Origin: Smittium culicis
Lineage: Eukaryota; Kickxellomycota; Harpellomycetes; Harpellales; Legeriomycetaceae
DNA length: 42,438 nt
NCBI GenBank assembly: GCA_001970855.1
Contig: LSSN01000111.1
Coordinates: forward strand, 1-42,438
Direction of reading: 5' to 3'
Positions 10,401-22,100 of this stretch are shown piece after piece. The notes beneath the pieces were generated by a model. That model saw only the letters and a list, made by a program, of their open reading frames with translations. It did no database searches and was not told the DNA's origin. How positions within the stretch are numbered: the first letter of the stretch is position 1; each line of letters begins with the position of its first letter. Both the position numbers and the translations under genes were made by a program.

Positions 10401-11023
10401 TTACGAGTCCTGAGATAGTATTGCCAGCATTTCTAAGTCGCAGCTACGGAAATTTATTTCATTTTTTTCAGTCTCATTAATGAGAGTCAAAAAGTATTTG
10501 TGAAAGTTGTGTATATCTAATCAAAAATTCACAATTAATGAGTTGATATTAGATAAATTGAGAAATAGCTGATAGTACCTGAAATGACTTTTGGATGTCT
10601 GTAAACGTCTAATTTTGATTCGTAAAAAATAACCTTTTTTCCTCGAACATTTATTGATTTGAAAATCTAATTTAAATAAGAAACAAAAATTAATAAATAC
10701 ACTTTTATAAAAGTCTATAACACCCTTACTTTCTTCTTTGGTTCTGATTCTATAATTTTTTGCTCTAAATAGTTAAAAGGTAAAGCTTGATTTGTAATAA
10801 GAGTAAAACGGAGTAAAAAAAGAGATTTCAATATTAATTTATTATTATAGTTTTACGAGGTTCTATTATATCCATAGTCTCCACATCGACGAGAACATCA
10901 TCTGAAGAATCTAAATTTTCTTCTAGTATTATAAAGTAAAAAGAGTATTAGAGAATATTTATTTAATGACTGATAATATTTATTAGTTGTCTTACGAATA
11001 AGGGGCGAAATGCTGGGGTCCAT
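7466..11023 (-). CDS. RLF2: Chromatin assembly factor 1 large subunit (Cac1/Rlf2/Pcf1, CAF1A)
   Basis: Deposits H3-H4 on newly replicated DNA, recruited by PCNA. Eleven exons, minus strand: 11023-10996, 10922-10857, 10764-10730, 10666-10579, 10516-10405, 10342-10248, 10178-10060, 9986-9891, 9770-9555, 9472-8045, 7891-7466. Every border is GT-AG and phases match; 2709 nt, 902 aa. The PIP box QTKLFGFF (287-294) opens exon 10. The CAF1A acidic domain follows: LIYFSESRRPCFYGTLSKK and SGRRPFKKEPN, then DYDIDSEEEWDLLDEE and a long D/E run (about 440-530). Exon 11 starts the C-terminal DNA-binding domain: IVHTSPLGLRVLVEKVKQ, KVQIQAIIQDNATKEKR, KVFRWYVKD. Residues 1-285 hold conserved-looking LPNIWRWEAVDPSVLPFD but no long K/E/R-rich helix. 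The tail after 820 is low-complexity. Start: first in-frame ATG, opening the only exon that joins in phase. First exons are tiny (28, 66, 35 nt). Confidence 0.9.
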
Positions 11024-14000
11024 ATCTAAGCTTGAGGGACACTAGGGAGTATTATGCCTAAGCTGATTAAAGTTTAGTTAAAATTAGAATTTTGATAATA
11101 TCAGTAGAGACTGCTATGCTTATTTGAGGCGATAAGTATTTGTGTGTATTTAATCAGTAATTAAATAAAATATTTATATGTTCAATTATTATTAAATTTT
11201 AATAGCTCTGGCTATACTATATTTCCTAGTTAATTTTTTATAAGCCGTTGTTTGTTTTAATTATTAAAAGTAAACATAAATGACCAATGAAATAGCTTAA
11301 TATCTATATTTACATTAGAAAATTATTTTATTATTGGATACCTAATATATGAGCTAAACTAAGTAAACACTATTTTATTTTTATTTCCAATTTTAAAGAA
11401 TCAGGCTAATAATATTAAAAACACAATTCATATATGCGATTCCATATTATTTAGAAGGATTAGTATAATATAAATCATTTTATTAGTTTCATTTCCGCTT
11501 ATACAAATGATTATTAACCCTTTCATGGGCGGTTGACTATTTTTGACCTCGAAATATAGCCAATTGAGTTATATAAAAACACTTTAATTCCGAGGCCATA
11601 AGAATTATTGGTATTTTGTAGAATGTCATCAAATAAAAATTATAATTATAAATCATAAACGAATCAATAATTTGATTTTTTCAAAGAGTGTTGGACAGGA
11701 AAGGGTTAAATCCATTATAGCACTTCAAATTACTTCAGCATATAAGCTAGATACTACTCACCACGATAAAGCTAGAATTGTTTACCTAATGATTCTCTTT
11801 TTCAAAAAAATAATTCTTTCGTCCACCTTTTCTCGTAAAAACATTAATTATAATGTTTTTAATACTATTATTAATCGAAAGTTATTAGCATATATACTGC
11901 AAGAGTGATTCAAACATTTAAACCCTTATTTATTTTAGCTATACTTATATAAAGATAATTTTTTTGAAATTATTGTGCAATTTTTTTAGCTTTATATAGC
12001 TAATTTATGTTGTAAAATATTCATTTTAGAATTTTTATATCCATTTAAAAGCTTACTGTATTTATTTGCTACTATTTGTAATTAAAGGCCAATTAAATTT
12101 TGCAGCGAATGATTACTTAGACAAATGATAAATATAATCTTAGCAGACACAAATATTAAAATTAAGGTATTTGGAAAATAAAAAAGGTTACATTTTACAT
12201 GCTGTAAGCGATATTTAGATACAATAATCATCAATTTTTTACTGCCTCGACTATTTAGTTTTAGCTATCAGTAATATTCCATCACAGAGATATATAAATA
12301 CAAATTTCAGTCAAAATCCAGGATAAAGCATACATTTATTTTGACTATAAATTGGTTATTTCGTAATAACTCGATAAAAGTTAGACATATATCATTATTT
12401 TACTAAAGATATCTCTAGGATATAATTTGAAATGAAAAAAAAAGTCAAGATCATAAAGTTTATTTATTGAGTTTATATTTTTCAACAACAATGCAACATT
12501 GTTATTTGCTCCAGAGAGTAATATTCCCTATAAGTATACATACTGGCTATTTGAATCCCACCAACATATTTTTTTATAGAAATCTACCCACTTGAATTTT
12601 ATCTTTTTAGCTGTATTATTATATTTATTTTAAAAATGGTTTCAATTTCTACAACTGGTTTTAATTGTATATCAGCCTTATTTATAATTATTCGCTGTAT
12701 AAATGATCAATTGTATACGATTAGCCCTCAGAATAATATACAGCACTTAATTTTATTAATTTCTCTGTTTACACTTAATTTTTTTAGCATTACTTTTTTT
12801 TTTTTATGATCATTGTCTTATTTTAAATATTACTTCTTAATCTAAGTATAATAAAAATTATTTTATTCTGACAGTTAGATTTTTTTATGATATTATTCGA
12901 GTATCTTGATAAAATCCAGTATTTTATATGAGGATTTGTTTACATTGATTTTCAGAATAGCTGGTTTATTTCTGCGATGGAGTAATGTATATTTAAAGAT
13001 TTTAATAGCATCTTTATATTTATTTTTTGTAATTTAAATTTTATGGATTTAGATCTGTTATAAATTGTATTAGAATTAAAAAATTACCTATATTCAGAAT
13101 AAGAATTATCCTTGGGTAGTATTGAGTATAACAAGCTCCAATATCCTTATAACCATGATTAAATATTAATTTTGGCTTTTTTTTTACATTTAATATTCAT
13201 AAATCTAATAAGAGCACCTAGAAATCTCAGTAGGTATTAATTATCTAATAAGTATGCCCTTTAAATAAATATTAGTTTTTATGGAACTGCTTAGAGTAAC
13301 GGAGGGGGGTCGGTAGAAAAATTGCTTTTCAAGATGTTGTTATAACTTTTTAAATGCTATTGATTGGTTTTTTATATACTACTTGATTATTTCTAATAAT
13401 TTTTCTTAGGAAAAAAAAATATGTAGCAAATATGCGAAATTATATGTTTTTAATTTTTTTTAACATGGAGTTTTTGTTATTAAAATTAAATATAATTAAC
13501 ATATATAACATATATTATAATTATTTTCTTCATTCTCGTACCTTTTAATTCTGCATAGATAAGAACCATCTATAATTATAAATTAAAATTGTGTAAAAAT
13601 ATTCAACAAGGCAAAAAAAATTTTGTAATCGGCTTTGTTTTATTTTACAACTAGTTTTATATGCCCATAATGACAACATCTTTTAAATCAGCTCAAAGAT
13701 TTCAAATTTTTATAATCTTCAAGTTTTACTCTAATTCATTTAATAGAATCAGTAATGTGGTCATGAATTTCATTCAATCGTTGAAGCATAATTAATATAT
13801 AAAGATCTAGATTTATATTAACTAATTCCTAATAAATATATCGAATAATATATGAGTTTATATTTTATTAGTGTATATATTGTAAAACGACAGCTAAAAA
13901 ATTAATTTCAAAAGCCAGCTAAGACATAACCTAATAGCAATATCAGCAAAGTAAGCTAAATGTGATAATTTGTAAAATATTACACATTTTCGTCAACAGC

Positions 14001-15089
14001 AATTTAAAACACATTAGTTCTCCTGAATTATATTTCTATCATAATATAAAAACATGCATATATATAAAGTTAATTAGATTTAATATAATCTTATGGTAGC
14101 CTGATGATATTTTATATAATTAAATTTAAGCTTGGATTGTTTTTCGGTCACAATAAAACAATTGGTTTTTTTTTATGTATTTTCAAATTGTAATTTTTTC
14201 AGAATTTAACCAGATGTGCTATAAAAAATATGTCTTTATTTTATTTTCATTATTTTAGTATTTTGATTTTTTATCTTTAAATATTCACAAGTTGGTTTTT
14301 ACAAATACAGATATTTAAAATATAATTTTTTTAATATAGAATAATTTAAACAAACTGTACCATAAAATTCAAAAAATTAACGATTTTAGTCTTACAATTA
14401 AATTTACTCGAGTAGTTTTTTGCAACAAGCTTATACTATTGACGGTATATAAAGTAAAAATTCATAGCTTTGAATATAAAAGCTATATGTAGATTAAAAC
14501 AATGGCTAATTCTACAACTGAGGAAAATAATACACTAAAGGTTCAAAGTGAGCAATTTAATAATAAATAATCGAGTCTTTTTTTTTTATGAAATTTATTA
14601 AAAATAATTATTAAATAAAAAACGCATAATAAAATTTTACAATCATTTACTTTCAACCAATTCCATCCCGTCACACTAGGGTATCCATATCACTGCGGCT
14701 TTGGATCCAGGCGATAATCGATTTAATATTCTAATTACTTTTCCCTTTTTATTCGGCAAAAAATTCAAAACTTTATAGGAAATATAAATCCAGATAATAA
14801 TACCTACTAATTTTTTGTATTATTTTGTTTTAAGAGATCATATTGTATTTTTTAACTATTTGATTATTAATTTGAAATCTTTACAGAATTAATTGGTTGA
14901 TCCAGCAAATAATTTTTTTATTAGAGTATAGAAAGGGGGGAAATAATTTATATAGAATTTATGGTTTATTGTTTATTATATATTATTCATTATAAAATTG
15001 TATAAAAATAAAAATTATGTATAAAACAAATACAGTGTAATGTAAATATAGTAGTTGTACATTAAAAAAGGTTCAAGAAAAAGCAGCAA
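11024..15089. other. 4-kb gene-free AT-rich region
   Basis: It lies between the 5' end of the CAF-1 gene and the 3' end of the KDM5 gene, both on the minus strand. I see no gene. It contains one TTAA-flanked MITE (11514-11709), a G-rich hexamer run near 13303-13309 in otherwise AT-rich DNA, and a less AT-rich island at about 14500-14760. That island has a 22-codon ATG frame (14502-14570) and then a stretch encoding PYHCGF by chance or descent. The 78-codon frame at 11672-11908 begins inside the MITE without a supporting signature and is not called. Confidence 0.55.
11514..11709 (+). mobile_element. TTAA-flanked MITE, piggyBac-like (copy A)
   Basis: 196 bp bounded by TTAA on both sides, with inverted termini: left TTAACCCTTTCATGGGC, right (complement) TTAACCCTTTCCTGTCC. 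There is no coding capacity. The interior, read on the complement, matches copy B at 41933-42129 at corresponding places (GGCCTCGGAATTAA; TTGGCTATATTT), which shows a mobile family rather than a chance palindrome. TTAA target duplication together with CCC-starting ends is the signature of piggyBac-superfamily elements; assignment to that superfamily is inference, as no transposase lies in the window. Confidence 0.75.
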
Positions 15090-18000
15090 TCAGCTCGAGT
15101 CTAATTCGACTTCGCCAAAGGCATACGGAATATTCCTATTATATGAACAGATCGGGCACATAAAAGCCTGCAATCTATCTAAAGTGCACATTTCAAAATC
15201 GACTTCTTTTTCTGCTCCACAAACTTTTCTAATCGCTTGGCTGTTAGATATTGTGATAGCTTGGTTGTAGCTTACATACGAGCATTCTAGATGGAAGAAG
15301 CCATTACAAAAGTCGCACTCCAGCACTAACGAGTTATTACTGTACCACCGAGGATCAGTTTTAGGGTTAGCCAAGCATATACAAATTTCTATATCTTCCA
15401 AGTTTTTGTCAAAGTAGCCCCTTTCAGTTAAGTCTTTAGTGGTCAGTAATGGGTTAATATCTTGTTCATAATCATTTTGATTAGCTGTATCCAAGTTAGA
15501 ATTTGAAGTTTCAGAGACAAAAGATTGTTCATTAGTGGGATGCATCTCATTTAATGGATAGGGCTGATCATCACCAGGGATTAATTGTGTGTTAACACTC
15601 ATTATGCCTACATCCATACTGTTTTCCGTAGCTATATATTGGTTCTCACTATCAAAGCTTTCGTAGTTTTCATTAAGTTCGGCATTGTTATTATTGAAAT
15701 TTACTCCTTCAAAATAAGTAACCTCAGCTCTGTCAGTAAAAGATTCACCATCTTTCAAATTCAAGAATTGGTTATTGGTAAAGCCATCCTCTAAGAATTT
15801 GGATCTTGATGGTCTTGGTTTTCTCTTTTGTTTATTTTGATTTGATGGAGTATAGCTGTAAGGGTTTCCTAAAGACCCATCATTGATAGCTTTTCTTAAG
15901 TACGGCTCAAAGAACGACCCGCTACAATCCAATTTGCTGAAACGTTCTAGGCTGATATCTATTTCAATCCCTAAAAATACCAAAAGGCAAGCTCTGAATA
16001 TAAATTTAAAAATTTCAGAGTCATTACGTTTAGAAACTGATACATTGGCTTTGATATGTTCATCAAGTCTATCTTTATAATCCTCGATCAATTTTATTAT
16101 AGCCATAATCTTGGTGATAATATTTCTAACATCTAAAACAATGTTTAGAAGATGCTCGAGTTCAAGGTTGTATAAACTTAGCTTTCTTCCTGATTCAATA
16201 AGGTCGTTGACAGATGAGATGTTGGGGCATTTTGTAAATCTAAAAAGTCTAAATTCTGGATTACAAGTCATGCATACTAAACTCTCCATATTTTCTAGTC
16301 TCTTTTTTGAAAGTTTTAAACACTTAGTATGATATTTAAGAGGGCAGCTGGAGCAGTTTAGCATGGCACCGACTTCGCCTAGTTGACAAATACATAAAGA
16401 CTCTGTAAAATATGTATCAGCAATACCACCATCCTCTTTAATTCGAGAATTAATTTTGAAGCCCTCTTCAGTGCTTGATAATTCATACAAGCTAGATTGT
16501 ATACTTTTAAATATAATATTAGTTGATGAATCGTCAATACCTATTGATGCCAATAGAGAGCAATCTAAAACTTGATGTAGCTTATTTAAAATCTTTAGCC
16601 CTCTACTAGTTCTCAAAGATAGACTAGATAATATATCGACAATTGGGCGTTGAACGTTTGGTTTAGCAAATGACTGTCTGATTCCATAAAGCCAATTTTC
16701 TGATTCAAGAATAAAATCTTTGAGTTTTAAGTAGTTACTAGGTATAAAAGTGAAATTCTTGGAGCTGTAAATTTTTTCAATTTCGTTATAAAGATCCTGT
16801 GCCTCAGCAAAGCTAGGCCTTGATGGAAAATGAGATATTTGGGCTCTGTCTACAATTGAATCGACGCGAGATTGCAAGTTTAGCATATTATTGTGAATAG
16901 ATTTTAATTCAAAATATAAGAATGGATGGAAATCAAAGTTATTTCCTCGTTCTAAAAGAGTTGCGCAACTTCTTAAGGTTAGTGGAGTTTTTTCTAGTTG
17001 GGGGCTCTTGTTTAGGCCCAGCATGGAACTAACTTCTTGGTCCCATTTCATTATATCATTTTTTAGCTTTAAAAGCCTCATAAATTCGTATTGATCGCAT
17101 TGTATGTTCAATTGCAGTGCTTGTTTTAAAAATTCGATCATATTTTCTAGGGTAAGAGTTCTGTCTTTAAAGGCATTACACACTTCAAAGTACCAAGAAA
17201 TTGTTTCACGAGATAGGTTTAAAATATCAATAAATTCTAACTTTAGATTAAGGCCTAGTCCTTTTTGAACTAATTGATCAACGTCATGTAAAGTAAAATA
17301 GTCTTCTTTTAGGCTTAACTCAATATCTTTCTTAGAAAGGCCTGATTTTAGCTTAAACCTACCGAAATCGCCAATAAAAGCATCTATTAATCTCCTTTTA
17401 TTTAAACTGTACAGTATTGTTTTTGCTTTGAAATTAATTTTTGTTGCTTCATTAAACCATTTTTTGAGCTCATTTAATTCAGGGCAGTATATATTCAAGT
17501 AATCAAACTCTGTGATTATTGATTCCAAATGATCGATAGAAAATGGAATTTTTATGTCATTGTCGTCATCGCCGTCATAATTTTTAATGCTGTGCATTTT
17601 TTTATAAAATTTGTCAATAGATTTTATCATGTCGCTTCTAGAAACTCCTATAGTGTAGTTATAAATATTTTCAGGTTTTAGGATACTTTCTGATTTATTG
17701 CTTTGAGCTGACTTCTTATTTTCTAGCCTATCAAAAATTTTTTTCAAGATATATGGCGAATCGTTTTTATCGTAGTTATTTGTAGCTCTTCTAGACCTTT
17801 TATTAATTTCAGAAGTTGGGCTAACACCGTTGTTATGGCTTTGGGTATTTTTAGAGGAAATTTCTGATGTCTGGCTTATATTTTGAATCGAATCAATGTT
17901 ATTAGTAGATGGGATGGATTCAATTTCCGGGCAGACTTGGTTGGGTTCATTTGGGAGTTCATTTGAAAGTTGGGTGGTATTAGAACATAAGCTGATTACA

Positions 18001-21000
18001 TTATCGATGCTAAAAGATTCGGATGTTGAGTCGTTTAAGGATAATATTCCATCATACAAATTTGGAGGGATATTCAAGTTTGAATCGGAGTGTTCTTTTA
18101 GTTTTTTAAATATAGACTTAACGCTCCTAGGAATACAAATAAAATCTTTTTCTAGCTCTGCATCAGCGTCTAGTGAGGCGTTAGAGTTAATTAAAGGTAC
18201 TGTGGGAGGGTCGAAAACTGACTTTGCTAAAATTAAGTTAGACTTGTATATTTTCTTAAGAGTATCATTTCTATTAGATATCTTTAGGAAAAATTGAGAA
18301 ATAGCACACAAGTAGTTTGATTTTTGGACAAACTTCTTAAGATTATTTATATGGTTGAAAAAATCAGAGTAGTTTTCTATGGGCTGGAAGTAAAATTTTG
18401 TGTAATTCAGTAGCGAGCGATAAATTGATAAGTGGATTTTAGAGTTAAGCTTATCAACTTTTAAGCTTTCAGGAATTTGAATCAATACAACGGGTTTATT
18501 ATTAGTAAGGCCCGGCCTAGATGGTGATTTTGTGTACGTGCTATCTTTGTATATAATATCGATTGTAGGGTATTTAGCTAATTCAACAGCTTTCCACATC
18601 GAAGTAACCCATTTCCAAGGTTTTTCGCTGTTTGAAGCAGATATTTTATTTAGATCGAAATCGCTAATTCGGGAGATAAACTTGACCTCATGAAGTGCTT
18701 TAAAGTCTAGATTGCTTGGGTTTTTAATGTTCGTAAAGCAATCACAGCATAAGAATTTTTTAGACTTATCAGATTTGTTTACTAGAGACAAGCAAGAAAA
18801 GTAGCAAAGTTTTTGGCAGTGGGAACAGTTGACAGGGATGTTAGAAAATTCAAGGAGTTCCAAGTTATCTTCGACGTCCATGTCATATATTTTAGTGCTT
18901 TCAGAGAGATTATGTTTAGTAAACAAAAATGAGGTTTCTTTTAAACTTTGGACAAAGGAAAAAAAATGGCTTCTTGAGATCATTTCAGAGTCAGCAACAC
19001 GGGTTACGGCGTCAGTAAGCCATTTGGGTCTTAATAGGTTGGTGTCCAAGTAATTTTTATTAATGTTATAAATGAGTTCATCGTGAGAAAACGCAGGAGC
19101 TTTGTTATGTTTCTGGTAGTGTTTAATCGAAGCTTCACCAAATTCGATCCAGTCAGGAGTAATAAAATTTACTGCTTCGTTGAAATTGAACTAAATTAAA
19201 TTAAATGTAAATATATTTTTATCAGCTAAAATTGTTTTTTTATACCAAAAAAAAATTAAAAAATGATAAATAAAGATAGGGTAAAGAAAGAAAGAAAGAA
19301 AGAAATGCAAATGAGTAAGAAAAGGAAAAATAAAGATATAATATTTACCCCTTGGTTAAACCCACAGTGATAAGCTTGGGGAAAAGTGACTATGAATTCG
19401 CCAGGGTTTTGGTCAATTGTGGAGACAGTTACGTTGTTATCTTTTAGGGCACTAGGGCTGATCATTGTGACAAGATTAAATAGGAGGCCAGGGTCGTTTT
19501 CAAAAAGTTCAGGCATTGAATTTCTCATTACATTTTCAAAATTGGAGCATTCACTTGCAGGAACGCTATACCAAGTTTTTGTATCGCCCCAGTGCATGTA
19601 GTTTATAGAGTAGCTATAATTATCTTCGTTGTGCCAACAAAAAGCTGACAAACACATTCCAACATACAGCCATGGGTCAGTCATTCCATTGATATTTTCT
19701 TTTAGGTAGTTGAATAGAGAGTGTTTAGAGAATGGAATATTTGTTAAATTCCAGCTATCAGAGGAATATTTATTTAAAGGAAATTTTTCGATAGTGGGGA
19801 AGCCAGAACCATAAACAGAGGAAGGTATATCAGCGCCATATTCGACTTCAATATCGTTGTTTACGGAGGCGACCAGGTCCCAAAATTTCTTTTCGACGAT
19901 ATAAGAGGGAATCTTTAGTGAACTTTTATCTTTAGAATCTTTGATGACATCTGAGAAAATGAATTTTTTAAATTCGTCATTTTTTTTCTGGAATTCAAAA
20001 AGAGAGTAAGTTTTTCCATCTTGGAAACCGTATTTTAGATAGTATTCTTCGTTTTCTAAGGATGATATATCTTCAGAATGTTGGTTGTAGTCTAGAAAAG
20101 AGTTAGAGTCTTCAGAAACGAGATCAATAGGCAATTGATCACTCTTTCTGCGTTTATTGTTTGTATCTAAATAAATTTATGTATAAATATAAAATTTAAA
20201 GTGAATAAAGATGCCATTAAGGTAAGGTTTTGGAAAGGTATAGCATTGAATGTGTAGAAAGATAAATATAATTGATAAATTAGATAGAAGAAATTAAAAC
20301 GGTTTAATAAATAGTGAGGAATTTATAAAGGTTTGTGGGGGAATACTAACCGTCGTTGTGGGAGGAAGGTAGCCTTTTCGGATTAGGGCTTGAGTTTCTA
20401 GATCTAGGTGGATTGGGGGTATCGGAATCGTTGTTGGTATTATTTGAAGGATTGATAAAGTCTTCGTAAGGCTTTATAATTTTGAGGTAAGTCATTTTGA
20501 GAACGTTAGACAAAGATGTGCAAGATTTTCGATCATAGTTCATGCAGCGGCCAATATCAGCCCATTGTTTATTTGCAGTTACCTTTGAAGTATTAGAAGG
20601 GGAAAGAAGAGTTAGATAAATATAAGGGATAAAAGTATGAGAAGACAGAAAAGAGATAAATAAGAATAAAAGAAAGGCAATGTATGTTAAGGAATATTAG
20701 TGGTAGGGATAAAAATGGTACTTGGTAATATCCACCGCGAGAGGCAACTTCTTTCTGTAGAATGGCCAAGTCGATTTGTCTTTTATTCAGAGAAGGGATT
20801 TTTATAGAACTGTTGCCGTTTTGTTCGTGAAAGGATAAGACTTGCTCAATGTAGCTTTTTTTGATTCTATTTACGCCCTCTAAGGCGTTTATTTGTTGAA
20901 TTCTGGTGGGAAATTTAAAGGTGGTAACGTCTATGGAGAATTGAGGTTCCCAGTCTTTAGGAGGAACGATTTTGCATATTCCAAATTTTTCAGCTTCTTT

Positions 21001-21192
21001 TCGGATCTGCTGGATGTAAGCCAAGGGCTCAATAAACTCTTTGTGCGAGGGGTAATAAGTTATTGCGACAGGGATGTTGAAGTAGTTAGGGTTCTGTGGG
21101 GGAGGTAGCTGCTGAGAAAAGCGAGAGCTAGAAGAGCTAGAGTTGGAAGGGGTATGTTGAGAAGGATTATTTGGGAGTATTTCTGTGTTCAT
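15090..21192 (-). CDS. LID2: KDM5/JARID1-type histone H3K4 demethylase (Lid2/Jhd2 family)
   Basis: Fe(II)/2-oxoglutarate demethylase removing H3K4me3/me2 in the nucleus. Four exons, minus strand: 21192-20722, 20582-20351, 20166-19349, 19190-15090; 5622 nt, 1873 aa. JmjN about 39-85 (EPLAYIQQIRKEAEKFGICK, then IVPPKDWEPQF). ARID about 118-197, spliced inside RGGYYQ|VTANKQWADIGR. JmjC about 350-525 with the iron ligands H413 and E415 (WHNED) and H501 (YHCGF), plus DTKTWY; the join FNQG|FNFNEAVNF lies right after the last ligand. A C5HC2-like finger follows at about 628 (NCSHCQKLCYFSC). A PLU-1-type region then leads to PHD2 near 1440 (CICQLGEVGAMLNCSSC) and PHD3 near 1776. All catalytic ligands are present. 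The PHD finger normally between ARID and JmjC is missing, and the 184-nt intron there holds no Cys-rich exon. The gene is longer than S. pombe Lid2. Confidence 0.94.
19283..19305. repeat. (GAAA)n microsatellite in a KDM5 intron
   Basis: About five to six tandem GAAA units on the + strand, inside the third intron of the KDM5 gene (19191-19348), so a (TTTC)n pyrimidine tract in the transcript. It is likely polymorphic in length. Confidence 0.7.
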
Positions 21193-21330
21193 AATAAAAA
21201 TAGGTGGAACAAGCGCGGGTTAGGTGGAGATAACATAGAAGGGGAGGACACGGGATATAAAGGGATTATATTTAAATATAGAGATCTGGGTTATGAGTTC
21301 TAAAAATGCCAGGAAGACGATAAATAATGA

Positions 21331-21441
21331 GTATAGCAAGACTTGTATATAGAATATAGATTTAAGTGTGTATAGTAAGGTTTTTATATAGAGTATAGTT
21401 TTATGTGTGTATAGTAAGGCTTGTATATAGAGTATAGTAAG
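21331..21441. repeat. 39-bp tandem repeat, about 2.8 copies
   Basis: Units start at 21331, 21370 and 21409, each opening GTATAG(C/T)AAG and containing TATATAGA(A/G)TATAG. The array lies 140-250 bp upstream of the KDM5 start codon, so within its likely promoter. Copies differ at a few positions, so it is not a recent slippage product. Confidence 0.75.
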
Positions 21442-21982
21442 ATTGAATTAGAGTATAAATAAAGATTGGAAATTTCAGCCATATAAGTGATCTGCCTATT
21501 TTCCTCCGTATAAATCCTGCCATATATTTACGCTCCTTAATTTCTGCTCCTAAAATTATCCCCCTTTAGTCTGATTTTCTCTGCTGTTTTTATCCTGCCA
21601 CTATCCCCTAATTTCATTTGTCCATAAATCTCGAAATTATTAGCTACTCTATTAATGGATCTACCGGTTTAAACCACTTATATTTCTCTATATCTCTAGC
21701 CCAATAATATTCTGATTCTTTCCACCTCATTCAATGTATCACAATAAAAACCTCCATCTATTCGCCAAATCCATATAAATTAAATCTAATTATATCTCGT
21801 TGCGCCAATACATTCTAATAATAGCTGATCCACCAATAACATATAATAAACCCTCTCAACTAAAATAATTACGAGATATTATTGGCACTTTAATATGCAA
21901 CCTCCCATATATAAATAAACTATTCTTAATAAAAATATTGTTTCACCTCTAATCCCTCGTTCACACTTCATCCCATTTATCA

Positions 21983-22100
21983 CACAGACTCGCGCATTAT
22001 TAACACTTATACACCTCATTTTTGCACAGACTCGCACATTATTAACACGTATATAACTTATTATCGCACAGACTCACGCTGTCAATGTTATCACTGTAAT
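21983..22100. repeat. 42-bp tandem repeat, about 2.5 copies
   Basis: Units start at 21983, 22025 and 22067 with CACAGACTC; the first two continue with GC(G/A)C-type bases, then ATTATTAACAC. The third is diverged after the first 10-15 bases. It is about 0.8 kb upstream of KDM5. The spacing of 42 bp without distinct spacers excludes a CRISPR array. Confidence 0.7.

Noticed and set aside
11672..11908. A 78-codon + strand frame
   Set aside because: It begins inside the right end of the MITE, has no recognisable domain and uses codons like random AT-rich DNA.
14685..14702. Second JmjC gene on the + strand (PYHCGF)
   Set aside because: Only six residues match; neither the HxE ligand pair nor any flanking JmjC sequence is present.
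20167..20350. Hidden PHD1 exon of KDM5
   Set aside because: I read this intron on the minus strand: it lacks the Cys/His pattern needed and is pyrimidine/AT-rich throughout.
21983..22100. CRISPR-like array
   Set aside because: Only two to three diverging 42-bp units without spacers, in a eukaryotic genome; it is a plain tandem repeat.
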